Shown here one piece after another: positions 9,482-18,329 of a DNA stretch of 64,000 bases (position 1 is the stretch's first letter; every line of letters starts with the position of its first letter). Location: positions 558,001 through 622,000 of the forward strand of contig CP012388.1 of the NCBI GenBank assembly GCA_001708385.1, written 5' to 3'. Both the position numbers and the translations under genes were made by a program. The stretch is from Flavobacterium psychrophilum (lineage in GTDB: Bacteria > Bacteroidota > Bacteroidia > Flavobacteriales > Flavobacteriaceae). A model generated the notes under the pieces. It was not told the DNA's origin and searched no databases. It was given only the letters and a program-made list of their open reading frames with translations.

Positions 9482-11662
9482 ATGAACAAAAAATTATTAT
9501 CGGTTGCTGCTCTCCTACTTAGCGGATATGCAGCTTATTCACAGGTTGGTATTGGCACTACTACGCCAGACCCAACGAGCCAGCTAGAGGTTCAGGCTCC
9601 AACAAAAGGTATTTTAACTACACGCGTAGCTTTATCGTCTATTACTTCACGCGCGCCTATAACAGACGCACTTGGAGCTCCTGCAACTTCGTTGCCAAAC
9701 GGTTTGCTTGTTTATAATACCGCAACAGTTGGTACCGATATAGTCCCTGGATTTTATTATTGGGATAGCAATAAGTGGAAACAAATTCTTAATGCTGACG
9801 ACGAAATTTTAACAACATTAAATTATGACACGACAACCAACTTTTTAACATATACTGATGAGGAGGGTGTTGCGACTAATATTAATCTTAAAACTATCGT
9901 CGACGATTTAGAAACTGTAACAACTCTGACTTATGACGATGTTGCAAACACTATAACATATACTGACGAGAATGGACAGCCTAACGTTTTACCGTTGGCT
10001 CCGGATGTTCTTACTACTATTGGTTATAGTAGTGTTACTAAAAATTTAACGTATACTGACGAAGAAGAGCAGCCCACAGCAATAAACCTTGATCCTATCG
10101 TTAAAGACCTTGAGACTACAACAACTCTTGCCTATGATGATCTCACGAATAAGTTGACTTATTCTGATGAAGACGGGAACAATACTGTAATTACATTGGA
10201 AGAAGACGTGCTTACTACACTTGGCTATGACAATGTTAGTAAAAACCTGACATATACAGACGAAGAAGAGCAGCTCACAGCAATAAACCTTGAGCCTATT
10301 GTTAAAGACCTTGAGACTACAACAACTCTTGCCTATGATGATCTCACGAATAAGTTGACTTATTCTGATGAAGACGGGAACAATACTGTAATTACATTGG
10401 AAGAAGACGTGCTTACTACCCTTGGCTATGACAATGTTAGTAAAAACCTAACATATACAGATGAAGAAGAGCTGCCTACAACAATAAACCTTGAGACTAT
10501 TGTTAAAGACCTCGAGACTACAACAACTCTTGCCTATGATGATCTTACGAATAAGTTGACCTATTCTGATGAAGATGGGAACAATACGGTAATTACATTG
10601 GAAGAGGATGTACTCACTACTCTTGGTTATGACAATGTTAGTAAAAACCTGACATATACAGATGAAGAAGAGCAGGCTACATCAATAAACCTTGAGACTA
10701 TTGTTAAAGACCTTGAGACTACAACAACTCTTGCCTATGATGATCTCACGAATAAGTTGACTTATTCTGATGAAGATGGGAACAATACTGTAATTACATT
10801 GGAAGAGGATGTACTTACTACCCTTGGTTATGACAATGTCACTAAAAACCTAACGTATACAGACGAAGAAGAGCAGCCTACAGCAATAGACCTAGCCCCT
10901 ATTGTTAAAGACCTTGAGACTACAACAACTCTTGCCTATGACGGTGTGACAAATACACTGACCTATTCTGATGAAGACGGGAATGATACCACTCTGCCTC
11001 TTGTAGATACTAATACAAAATTAGCCTTAGCTGCAGGTCAACTGGAGTATACTAATGAACTGGAAGATAATCCGGCTATTCAACTGGTTTCTGCAGATGC
11101 TGAAAATTCACTTATTGCAGGTACAGATGGAGCTCTTTATGTAAAGGCGGTTGAGCCTTGGTTTATACAAGGAACTACAGATAAAGCGACTTTAAATACC
11201 GATAACATATACAGTACAGGTATGGTTGGTATAGGTACAGATAATATGTTAGGTACAACTAATACAGCTGTAAAACTTGCTGTGAATGGTGCTATCTTGA
11301 CTACAAATTCAATTTATGCCGATTATGTGTTTGAAGATTATTTTGATGGATTTTCGGAGCTAAATAAAGAGTATTCTTTTAAATCACTTTCAGAAGTTGA
11401 AGCTTACATAAATGCTAACAAACACTTACCGGGTGTAACAGGTATCAACGAATTAAATAAGAATGAGAAAGGCGACTACATGGTAAATATATCAGAGCTT
11501 TCAATTCAGGTCTTAGAAAAAGTTGAGGAATTATACCTACATACTATTGCTCAGCAAAAAGAAATAAAAGTCAAAAACGACCAGATCAATGAGCTTAAAG
11601 CTCAAATTAAAGAAATGGATCAAAGGATGCTGGAACTGGAAAAGGTTATTTTAAAAAAATAA
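9482..11662 (+). CDS. Secreted repeat protein with fibre-like ends, 726 aa
   Basis: Exported protein of unknown function. Residues 1-21 are a signal peptide (LLLSGYAAYSQ), followed by the VGIGTTTPDPTSQLEV head also found in the proteins at 16072, 18330 and 20484 and common in Bacteroidota surface and tail-fibre-like proteins. About residues 110-510 are a chain of tandem repeats of 67 residues, each with two related halves (LTYTDEEEQ-type and LTYSDEDGN-type), very acidic and Thr-rich. The C-terminal part has the pattern FKSLSEVEAYINANKHLPGV near 635-655 and ends in a coiled coil (about 675-726), as in trimeric fibre stalks carrying an intramolecular chaperone or anchoring end. There is no T9SS C-terminal sorting domain. 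A stem-loop follows the stop codon. A surface fibre or adhesin is a reasonable inference. Confidence 0.75.
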   Translation: MNKKLLSVAALLLSGYAAYSQVGIGTTTPDPTSQLEVQAPTKGILTTRVALSSITSRAPITDALGAPATSLPNGLLVYNTATVGTDIVPGFYYWDSNKWKQILNADDEILTTLNYDTTTNFLTYTDEEGVATNINLKTIVDDLETVTTLTYDDVANTITYTDENGQPNVLPLAPDVLTTIGYSSVTKNLTYTDEEEQPTAINLDPIVKDLETTTTLAYDDLTNKLTYSDEDGNNTVITLEEDVLTTLGYDNVSKNLTYTDEEEQLTAINLEPIVKDLETTTTLAYDDLTNKLTYSDEDGNNTVITLEEDVLTTLGYDNVSKNLTYTDEEELPTTINLETIVKDLETTTTLAYDDLTNKLTYSDEDGNNTVITLEEDVLTTLGYDNVSKNLTYTDEEEQATSINLETIVKDLETTTTLAYDDLTNKLTYSDEDGNNTVITLEEDVLTTLGYDNVTKNLTYTDEEEQPTAIDLAPIVKDLETTTTLAYDGVTNTLTYSDEDGNDTTLPLVDTNTKLALAAGQLEYTNELEDNPAIQLVSADAENSLIAGTDGALYVKAVEPWFIQGTTDKATLNTDNIYSTGMVGIGTDNMLGTTNTAVKLAVNGAILTTNSIYADYVFEDYFDGFSELNKEYSFKSLSEVEAYINANKHLPGVTGINELNKNEKGDYMVNISELSIQVLEKVEELYLHTIAQQKEIKVKNDQINELKAQIKEMDQRMLELEKVILKK
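10006..11010 (+). repeat. Five tandem 201-bp coding repeats
   Basis: Within the 726-aa protein gene, units starting near 10006, 10207, 10408, 10609 and 10810 repeat every 201 bp (67 codons, in frame). The inner units are nearly identical at the DNA level, while the first and last are more diverged. An even more diverged copy precedes them at about 9806-10005. Unit identity makes length change by recombination plausible. Confidence 0.9.
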
Positions 11663-11670
11663 CAACTGGT

Positions 11671-11700
11671 AATCTGGTACGTTAACCGTACCAGATTATT
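11671..11700 (+). terminator. Stem-loop after the 726-aa fibre-like gene
   Basis: An 11-bp perfect stem AATCTGGTACG / CGTACCAGATT with a 5-base loop directly follows the stop at 11662. The following T tract is weak (ATTCCTATTT), so it may only partly terminate, allowing read-through to 11751. Confidence 0.65.
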
Positions 11701-11750
11701 CCTATTTATCCGCCACATATTTAAAGGTAGACAACTAATAACCTTAAAGA

Positions 11751-12998
11751 ATGAAAAAAAATTCGCTCCAGTTTTATCTAATTACTCTTGTATTCATTAA
11801 CGTTTATTCTCTTAACGCACAAACTATAAATTTAGGAGAGGTAGCAGTGTCAACCGACACTAAAGTATCGGTACACTCTGACTTTATTAATAGCAACGCC
11901 GCAGATTTTATTAATGATGGAGAATTATACTTTTATAAAAACATACGAAATGAGGGCTTATTTACCTTTACAACCGGTGTTGAAAGTTTTGTATTTCTAA
12001 ATGGCAAAACTCCTCAATCTATTGTTGGTGGGTTACCTATTGAATTGTATAACGTTCAATTTAATAATACAGCTTCTCAACCGGCTTTCCGCCTTGGTGG
12101 CGATTTAAAAATATTTGGTACCGCTGACTTTATTAATGGTATTGTAGACAATAGCTCATTAGGAGGGTATGTAACATTTGATCAGGGATCGTCTAGTTTT
12201 AATATGGCTGATGATAGCTTTGTCAGTGGATCAGTCGAAAAAAGAGGCCAGGATGCCTTTACCTTCCCTATAGGAAGTAATGGATTTTACAGACAGGCAG
12301 CTATTGCAACTTTAAACGTTACTGATAAAATTATTTCGAAATATAGTTTAGAAAACTCTAATACTGAATTTCCACATGCTAACGTTTCGGGAAATACAAT
12401 TGAATTTATTAATGATACTGAATATTGGAAAATTGAAGGTATAGCACCAAATGTCGAAATGGTACTGACATTATCATGGAATAATAGTACCACATCGCAA
12501 CAATTGTTAGCAGGATTAAATGAAAACAATGTTCACATAGTACGCTGGGATTCACAAACAAAAAAGTGGTTGGACGAAGGAGGTATTGTCGATATCGCAA
12601 ACAAAACGATTACTACCCCTACACATGTGTCAGGGTATGGAATTTTTACCATTGCACGAGTAACAATTCCTACCATTCTTCCGATGCTTGACATTTATAA
12701 TGCTGTCAGCCCTGACGGAGATGGGAAAAACGACTATTTCGTTATTGGAAACTTAGAGAAATATCCAAATAACACTGTAGAAATATTTAACCGTTGGGGA
12801 GTTAAAGTTTTCGAGACAACTAATTACGGCTCTTCTGACAATGTATTTAGGGGTATTTCAGAGGGAAGGGCGACGCTTAATCGTGATGGAAAACTACAGA
12901 CAGGAACATACTTTTACATTATTCAATACCAGTACACGGAAGACGGAAAAACAAAAACAGATAAGAAATCTGGCTATTTGTATCTCAACAACGACTAA
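11751..12998 (+). CDS. Type IX secretion substrate with type B (gliding/CHU_C) sorting domain
   Basis: A 415-residue exported protein. It has a Sec signal peptide ending NVYSLNAQ and a beta-rich body. The C-terminal about 95 residues match the type B sorting domain of T9SS cargo: YNAVSPDGDGKNDYFVIGNL, then YPNNTVEIFNRWGVKVFE and GTYFYIIQY, ending KKSGYLYLNND. This domain directs passage across the outer membrane by T9SS and usually needs a SprF-like partner. The next gene, starting 11 bp downstream, is exactly such a PorP/SprF protein, and an OmpA-family protein follows. The body has no catalytic motif that I recognise, so it is probably structural or adhesive. Start and length look complete. 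Confidence 0.88.
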   Translation: MKKNSLQFYLITLVFINVYSLNAQTINLGEVAVSTDTKVSVHSDFINSNAADFINDGELYFYKNIRNEGLFTFTTGVESFVFLNGKTPQSIVGGLPIELYNVQFNNTASQPAFRLGGDLKIFGTADFINGIVDNSSLGGYVTFDQGSSSFNMADDSFVSGSVEKRGQDAFTFPIGSNGFYRQAAIATLNVTDKIISKYSLENSNTEFPHANVSGNTIEFINDTEYWKIEGIAPNVEMVLTLSWNNSTTSQQLLAGLNENNVHIVRWDSQTKKWLDEGGIVDIANKTITTPTHVSGYGIFTIARVTIPTILPMLDIYNAVSPDGDGKNDYFVIGNLEKYPNNTVEIFNRWGVKVFETTNYGSSDNVFRGISEGRATLNRDGKLQTGTYFYIIQYQYTEDGKTKTDKKSGYLYLNND

Positions 12999-13009
12999 CA
13001 AAATATATA

Positions 13010-13954
13010 ATGAATACTAAGCTAAAATATCGTTTTAAGGTAACCCTACTCCTACTTGTACTGCAATCTGGTATTACCTGGGCACAACGTGAGGCCCAGT
13101 TTACCCAGTATATGTATAATACGACAATCATTAATCCCGCTTATGCAGGTTCACGTGGCATGACAAGTATTTTTGGAGGATACAGAGCGCAGTGGATTGG
13201 CCTGGACGGAGCACCCAGTACTGGGGCTTTTTCAATTCACGCACCTGTCCGTGAAGATTCAAAAGTTGGTCTTGGACTATCTTTTATAAATGACCGTATT
13301 GGTCCATCAGACTTAAACAGTATTTCTGTTGACTTTTCATATAAAATTGATTTTGGATATGGTTACGATAACCACTTATCTTTTGGATTGAAGGGAACGG
13401 CTGATTTATATAACGTAGACTATAGTAAATTAAACATAAGGGACGATGACCCGCGCTTTCGCTATAATATAGAGGACAGATTCTCACCAAATATTGGTGC
13501 CGGAGTTTATGTTTACGGCGATAAATATTATGCAGGACTTTCAATACCAAATTTTCTGGAAACTAAATTTTATGAAGGCAATTCACAGTCGATTGTATTG
13601 GACAAGGTAAGCTACTATGTAATGGGAGGCTATGTTTTTGACCTTTCGGAGAGTTTAAGGCTAAAGCCTACAATGCTAACTAAAGTAGTAGCCGGATCAC
13701 CGCTACAAGTTGATCTGAGTACTAACATGATTGTGCATGATAAGATATCTTTTGGAGTTGCGTATCGATGGGATGCCGCAATAAGTGCTATGGCCGGATT
13801 TCAGATTACAGATTCCTTTTTCTTCGGTTACTCGTACGATGCAGATACAAAAAACCTTGGAGACTACAACTCAGGATCCCATGAAGTTTTCTTACGATTT
13901 GAAATTATAAACAATAGGAATTTAGGTAAAATAATGTCCCCGAGATTCTTTTAA
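13010..13954 (+). CDS. PorP/SprF family T9SS outer-membrane protein
   Basis: A 314-residue outer-membrane protein with a signal peptide ending SGITWAQ and the family hallmark REAQFTQYMYNTTIINPAYA followed by GSRGM at the mature N-terminus. The rest is alternating beta strands ending in Phe (EIINNRNLGKIMSPRFF), as in a beta-barrel. PorP/SprF proteins work with T9SS. Dedicated copies beside type B cargo are thought to be needed for secretion or attachment of that cargo. It starts 11 bp after the cargo gene and 41 bp before the OmpA-family gene, so the three are very likely one operon. Which housekeeping T9SS genes it works with cannot be seen here. Confidence 0.93.
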   Translation: MNTKLKYRFKVTLLLLVLQSGITWAQREAQFTQYMYNTTIINPAYAGSRGMTSIFGGYRAQWIGLDGAPSTGAFSIHAPVREDSKVGLGLSFINDRIGPSDLNSISVDFSYKIDFGYGYDNHLSFGLKGTADLYNVDYSKLNIRDDDPRFRYNIEDRFSPNIGAGVYVYGDKYYAGLSIPNFLETKFYEGNSQSIVLDKVSYYVMGGYVFDLSESLRLKPTMLTKVVAGSPLQVDLSTNMIVHDKISFGVAYRWDAAISAMAGFQITDSFFFGYSYDADTKNLGDYNSGSHEVFLRFEIINNRNLGKIMSPRFF

Positions 13955-13995
13955 ATACAATTGCATTAATTACTGCGATTTTTAATCCATTATAA

Positions 13996-15942
13996 ATGAG
14001 ACACATATTACTATATATAATAGTTTGTATTGCTTTAATTCCAAGGGTATATTCTCAAAAAAATAAAGTTGAAAAGGCAGACTCTCAATTTCAGGACTAC
14101 GCTTTCATAGACGCTATAGGAACCTATGAAAAAGTAGTTAAGGAAGGGTATAGATCTCCTGAATTGTTTCAGCGATTAGCAGATTCTTATTATTTTACAG
14201 GCGACTACACGCAGGCAGCAAAATATTATAAGGAACTCTTCGAAGAGAATCCGAATCCCAATTCAGAGTATTATTACAGGTATTCCCTCTGTCTAAAATC
14301 CCTGGGAGATTTCACAAATGCAGACAAAATGATGGATATATTCATTAGTCAGAACTCTAACGATCAGCGCGGAAGAATATTTACAAGTAATTCAGATTAT
14401 CTAACCCTTATAGATGAAAATTCTAATCGATATGATATAAGAAGCCTTGATCTCAATTCTGATCATTCTGATTATTCGCCTGCGTTCTTTGGTGAGAGTA
14501 TCGTATTTACATCAAATAGGCCTATTCCTGGTAAACGCAAACCTAAAATTGATAAATGGTCTAATGAGCCATTTTCAAATTTATATATTTCTAATATAGC
14601 TGAAAATGGCAATTACGGAGACGTACATTTACTTAGCGAAAATCTTAACTCTGAATTTCACCAATCTAGTGCCGTTTTTACAAAAGATGGAAAAGTAATG
14701 TATTTCACCGCTAACACCTATTCCGGAAGAAAGGGCAAAGATAAAGGTATAAAGACCCTTGTATTATTAAAGGCTACTTTAAATGATAAAGGTTCATGGA
14801 CAAATGTCTTAGAAGTACCAATTGACCAAAAAGGTAGTAACAATGCACATCCGGCTCTGAGTCCAGACGAAAAAACATTATATTTTTCATCAGACCGTTC
14901 CGGTAGTTTTGGAGAATCAGATCTATACAGAGCAGTTATTAAATCAGACGGAACATATGGTAAACCTGAAAATCTTGGTTCGGCAATAAATACAGAAGGA
15001 AGAGAAACTTTTCCTTTTATCTCAGAAGCTAATGAACTTTACTTTTCTTCTAATGGCTATCCGGGAATGGGTGGGCTCGATATATACCGGGCTATTATTT
15101 ATCCTAACGGAACGCTAAGTCAGCCTGTTAATGTTGGAAAGCCTGTTAATAGCACAGAAGATGATTTTGGATTTATAATTAACAGTGTAAGTAAAGATGG
15201 CTACTTTACATCGAACAAAAAAGATAAATATGGTTCTGATAACATCTACAAAATTAAGGAAACTAAAAGTTTAAAGGAAGATGCAGGCCAAAGTAAATTA
15301 ATCTCAGGCAATATAAATGAAGTTACAACAAACCTGCCAATTACCGGTGCAAAAATAACACTATACGATAATCAGTATACCAGAATACTTGAAACACAAT
15401 CAAAAGAAGCTGGCTCCTATGCCTTGGGTAGATTAGGATATGGCACATATAGGCTAAAAGTTGAAATGACAGGCTATGAGACAGTAGAATTTTTTACAAC
15501 AGTTTCAAACACAGAACCCGAAGCTCTTAAGCTTCAGCAGAGCCTTGTAAAAAATTATACTAATGTAACGGCGGGAACCAATCTAAACGAAATACTTAAT
15601 ACTCACGATCTATACTTTGAGCTTAACAAATGGGATTTAAATTCTCTGGCTGAAGCTGATTTAGCCAAAGTATTAATGTTTATGACTAAGTATCCTAAAA
15701 TAATGGTTAATGTGGAAGCACATACAGACGTACGCGGAAGCGATGATTATAACCTTAAATTATCAGCCAGGAGAGCGGATGCAGTGGTAAAGTGGCTAAC
15801 TAAAAATGGAGTGGCAAAGAAAAGGCTTCATCCTGTGGGCTATGGAGAGACTAAAATTACTAATCAATGTAAAGATGGTATCGAATGCAGCGAAAAAGAA
15901 CACAGACTCAACAGAAGAATAGATTTTGTTGTGACACACTAA
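13996..15942 (+). CDS. OmpA-family protein with TPR, PD40 and carboxypeptidase-regulatory-like domains (PorE-like)
   Basis: A 648-residue cell-envelope protein. Signal peptide ends IPRVYSQ. Then come TPR-like helices (about 20-115), a WD40-like PD40 propeller (about 150-420, with YFSSDRSGSFGESDLYRA and YFSSNGYPGMGGLDIYRA), a carboxypeptidase-regulatory-like beta domain (about 432-515) and an OmpA peptidoglycan-binding domain (about 540-648) with EAHTDVRGSDDYNLKLSARR. This is the architecture of PorE-type proteins, which link T9SS parts to peptidoglycan. A Cys pair lies in the OmpA loop (NQCKDGIECSE). It follows the type B cargo and PorP/SprF genes, a standard trio in flavobacteria, and probably anchors that complex. 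It could equally be a paralogue serving only this cargo. Confidence 0.9.
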   Translation: MRHILLYIIVCIALIPRVYSQKNKVEKADSQFQDYAFIDAIGTYEKVVKEGYRSPELFQRLADSYYFTGDYTQAAKYYKELFEENPNPNSEYYYRYSLCLKSLGDFTNADKMMDIFISQNSNDQRGRIFTSNSDYLTLIDENSNRYDIRSLDLNSDHSDYSPAFFGESIVFTSNRPIPGKRKPKIDKWSNEPFSNLYISNIAENGNYGDVHLLSENLNSEFHQSSAVFTKDGKVMYFTANTYSGRKGKDKGIKTLVLLKATLNDKGSWTNVLEVPIDQKGSNNAHPALSPDEKTLYFSSDRSGSFGESDLYRAVIKSDGTYGKPENLGSAINTEGRETFPFISEANELYFSSNGYPGMGGLDIYRAIIYPNGTLSQPVNVGKPVNSTEDDFGFIINSVSKDGYFTSNKKDKYGSDNIYKIKETKSLKEDAGQSKLISGNINEVTTNLPITGAKITLYDNQYTRILETQSKEAGSYALGRLGYGTYRLKVEMTGYETVEFFTTVSNTEPEALKLQQSLVKNYTNVTAGTNLNEILNTHDLYFELNKWDLNSLAEADLAKVLMFMTKYPKIMVNVEAHTDVRGSDDYNLKLSARRADAVVKWLTKNGVAKKRLHPVGYGETKITNQCKDGIECSEKEHRLNRRIDFVVTH

Positions 15943-16071
15943 ACCTGAGGCATTTAAAAGCAAAAATGTATAAATACAAAAGATTTCTGAATGATATATT
16001 TTGTACCGTAAACCTCATTCTCAGAGGTAGATTATAGTGGTACTGTTATAAAACATAAATTGAAATTAAAA

Positions 16072-16944
16072 ATGAAAAAAATACTACCTATACTGTTACT
16101 TTTTATAACCCAGTTATGCCTGTCACAATCGGGAATAGGTACAGCAACACCACAGCAAAGCGCAATATTGGATTTGTCATCTCCTAATAAAGCTTTATTA
16201 CTATCAAGAGTCAACAATGCCGGTACGCTTGCAAATCCTAAAAATGGCATGATAGTATTTGATACATCAACATCATGCATTAAGATGTATCAGGATGGAG
16301 CATGGTCTGACTGTATATATACACTTCCGGGAACAATAACTTCTATTGATTGTTCGGGAATGTCTAGTTACGGTAAATTAAAAGAAGGTACAGCATCTTT
16401 AGCGTATACAGTAATGCGTTATTTTGGAGGTAATGGTAAACAGCATCATGGACAAAGCGTATCATCAACCGGTATAACCGGATTAACGGCTACATTGGGA
16501 GCAGGAAATTTTATTAATGGTGACGGAACATTAGTTTTCAATATTACAGGAATCCCCTCAGGTCCGGGAGAAGCAAGTTTTGCAATAAACATTGGCGGAA
16601 AAACGTGCAGCCTGATTCGTACCATATTGCCAGCGCCGAAGATAACAACTCTTAATTGTGCAGAATCGAGTACTAGCGGAACATTTCGAAATGGTGTACC
16701 TACTTCAGGCGCATCTTTTACAATTACCTACTCAGAAAATAATGGCGGTGAGTATGACACTCAGACGATCAACTCTACAGGAGTTACAGGTCTCACTGCG
16801 ACTCTTTCGGCAGGTTCATTAACATATAATGGTGGTATACTTAACTATGTTATTACTGGTACCCCTTCCTCTGCCGGAACTGCGGCTTTTGCTGTTAACA
16901 TAGGTGGTAAAAACTGTACCATAAACATAACTGTAGCACCTTAG
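16072..16944 (+). CDS. Exported modular protein with two Cys-paired repeats, 290 aa
   Basis: Smallest of three related exported proteins. The ATG at 16072 gives a clean signal peptide (KKILPILLLFITQLCLSQ); a TTG at 16060 is less likely. After the shared head (SGIGTATPQQSAILDL, then GMIVFDTSTSCIKMYQDGAW) come two modules of about 100 residues. Each opens with a D/N-C motif (SIDC, TLNC), carries TG(I/V)TGLTATL and ends IGGK(T/N)C. The protein stops after module two and lacks the Fib_succ_major domain found in its larger relatives at 18330 and 20484. The paired Cys in each module suggest a disulfide per module. Function is unknown; an extracellular structural or binding role is inferred. Confidence 0.75.
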   Translation: MKKILPILLLFITQLCLSQSGIGTATPQQSAILDLSSPNKALLLSRVNNAGTLANPKNGMIVFDTSTSCIKMYQDGAWSDCIYTLPGTITSIDCSGMSSYGKLKEGTASLAYTVMRYFGGNGKQHHGQSVSSTGITGLTATLGAGNFINGDGTLVFNITGIPSGPGEASFAINIGGKTCSLIRTILPAPKITTLNCAESSTSGTFRNGVPTSGASFTITYSENNGGEYDTQTINSTGVTGLTATLSAGSLTYNGGILNYVITGTPSSAGTAAFAVNIGGKNCTINITVAP

Positions 16945-16980
16945 AAAATAAGTCAATTGATAACAAACAACTATTGTAAC

Positions 16981-18303
16981 ATGAGGCAAACAGTTTTATA
17001 TCTTTTAGTTTTAGTAAGTAGCAATATTTACGCACAGTACAAATCTGTTACCGGTTCAGGAGCTGCTTTTGCAAAACAAAAAATATCTATCAAGGGTAAT
17101 GATACGTTTAATGAGTTTATTATTGGATCTGCAATAGCAGATAGTCTTGGAAAATTTACTTTAAATTTTGATTCCAAATACAGAGGAGCTTCAGTCTTAC
17201 AGGTTGACGATGTGAATAAAGTAGTATTGCTGATAAATAATGAGAATGTAAATGTTCTTTGGACTGATGAAAACGATTTTAAGACATTATATATTGACAG
17301 TCCCGAAAATCAGTTTTTCGCAGATGGAATGGAAATATATCAAAGCGCAGCATCTAAACAACTTGGGCTTGAATATTTAGAAACATTATATAAAAACGAT
17401 CCTGTAAAAAATCATTTTTTTAAAACAGAACTCGACACCGTTAAACTACAGTATAGCCGTTTTATAGATCGTGTAAGCGACAAGATGTACGCAAAAAAAT
17501 ATTTACAATGGCGTGGCTTCATTTCTGACATGCCTCAGACGGCACAGAAATATACAGACCGATTTTTGACACATGAGGCTTATTTCTCTTCTATCGATTT
17601 TGGTGATCAGGATCTGCTTACATCCGGTTTACTAAAAGATATAATTGAAGGATATACGCAGCTGTGCGAATCGTTAGGTAAAAATGTGGGGTCAAAACAT
17701 CTTACTGCCGCTATATCTCATGTCATGAATAACTTAACTAATAAACAAGAAGTGATGACAGCGGTAAGCGACATGTGGTTTAAGTTTCTTGAACAAAGAA
17801 ATCAAATAGAACCAGCTGCTTTTCTTGCCACTTATATGCTTAATAACGATAAATGCATAATAGATGAAAAACAGATAGACCGTTATGAACAATACCGAAA
17901 AATGAGTATTGGTAATTTGGCACCTAACATTAACCTATCAGAAAAAAGTAATCTTTTAAAATTAGACAATGATTATAAGCTTGTAATATTTGGAGCCAGC
18001 ACGTGTCCGATGTGCCAGGAAGAATACCCATTACTTATTGAAAAATATAAAGAGTTAAAAGATAATTACAATATGGAAATTGTCTATATATCGTTGGATA
18101 AAGATCCAAAAGCATATTCTGATTTCTTTAAAGATTCACCTTTTGTTACTGTGTATGGTGGAAAAGGATGGGAAACAAAAACTGCAAAAGAGTATCATGT
18201 GTTTGCTACCCCTACTCTATTTCTACTGGATAAAAATTTAAAAATAATACAAAAGCCGGAAAATCTGGCACAGGCAGAGGCCTGGCTTAGTAACAGATAT
18301 TAA
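16981..18303 (+). CDS. Exported thioredoxin-like (TlpA/AhpC-type) protein, 440 aa
   Basis: A thiol-disulfide oxidoreductase-like protein acting in the envelope. The ATG at 16981 starts a signal peptide ending SSNIYAQ; an upstream TTG at 16957 would add residues that spoil it. The N-terminal part is beta-rich like the DUF4369 domain that often precedes thioredoxin folds in this phylum, with a helical middle. The C-terminal about 130 residues are a thioredoxin fold with active site Cys342-Pro-Met-Cys345 (FGASTCPMCQEEYP), YISLDKDP, and the cis-Pro loop VFATPTLFLLD. It lies between genes for proteins with paired Cys, 36 bp after one and 26 bp before the next, so disulfide handling of these neighbours is a plausible inference. 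Electron-transfer partners are not visible. Confidence 0.85.
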   Translation: MRQTVLYLLVLVSSNIYAQYKSVTGSGAAFAKQKISIKGNDTFNEFIIGSAIADSLGKFTLNFDSKYRGASVLQVDDVNKVVLLINNENVNVLWTDENDFKTLYIDSPENQFFADGMEIYQSAASKQLGLEYLETLYKNDPVKNHFFKTELDTVKLQYSRFIDRVSDKMYAKKYLQWRGFISDMPQTAQKYTDRFLTHEAYFSSIDFGDQDLLTSGLLKDIIEGYTQLCESLGKNVGSKHLTAAISHVMNNLTNKQEVMTAVSDMWFKFLEQRNQIEPAAFLATYMLNNDKCIIDEKQIDRYEQYRKMSIGNLAPNINLSEKSNLLKLDNDYKLVIFGASTCPMCQEEYPLLIEKYKELKDNYNMEIVYISLDKDPKAYSDFFKDSPFVTVYGGKGWETKTAKEYHVFATPTLFLLDKNLKIIQKPENLAQAEAWLSNRY

Positions 18304-18329
18304 CTATTTGCAATTCAAAAGATAAAAAT

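Noticed and set aside
9806..11010. CRISPR-like array
   Set aside because: The regular repeats are 201 bp, in frame and coding, without unique spacers.
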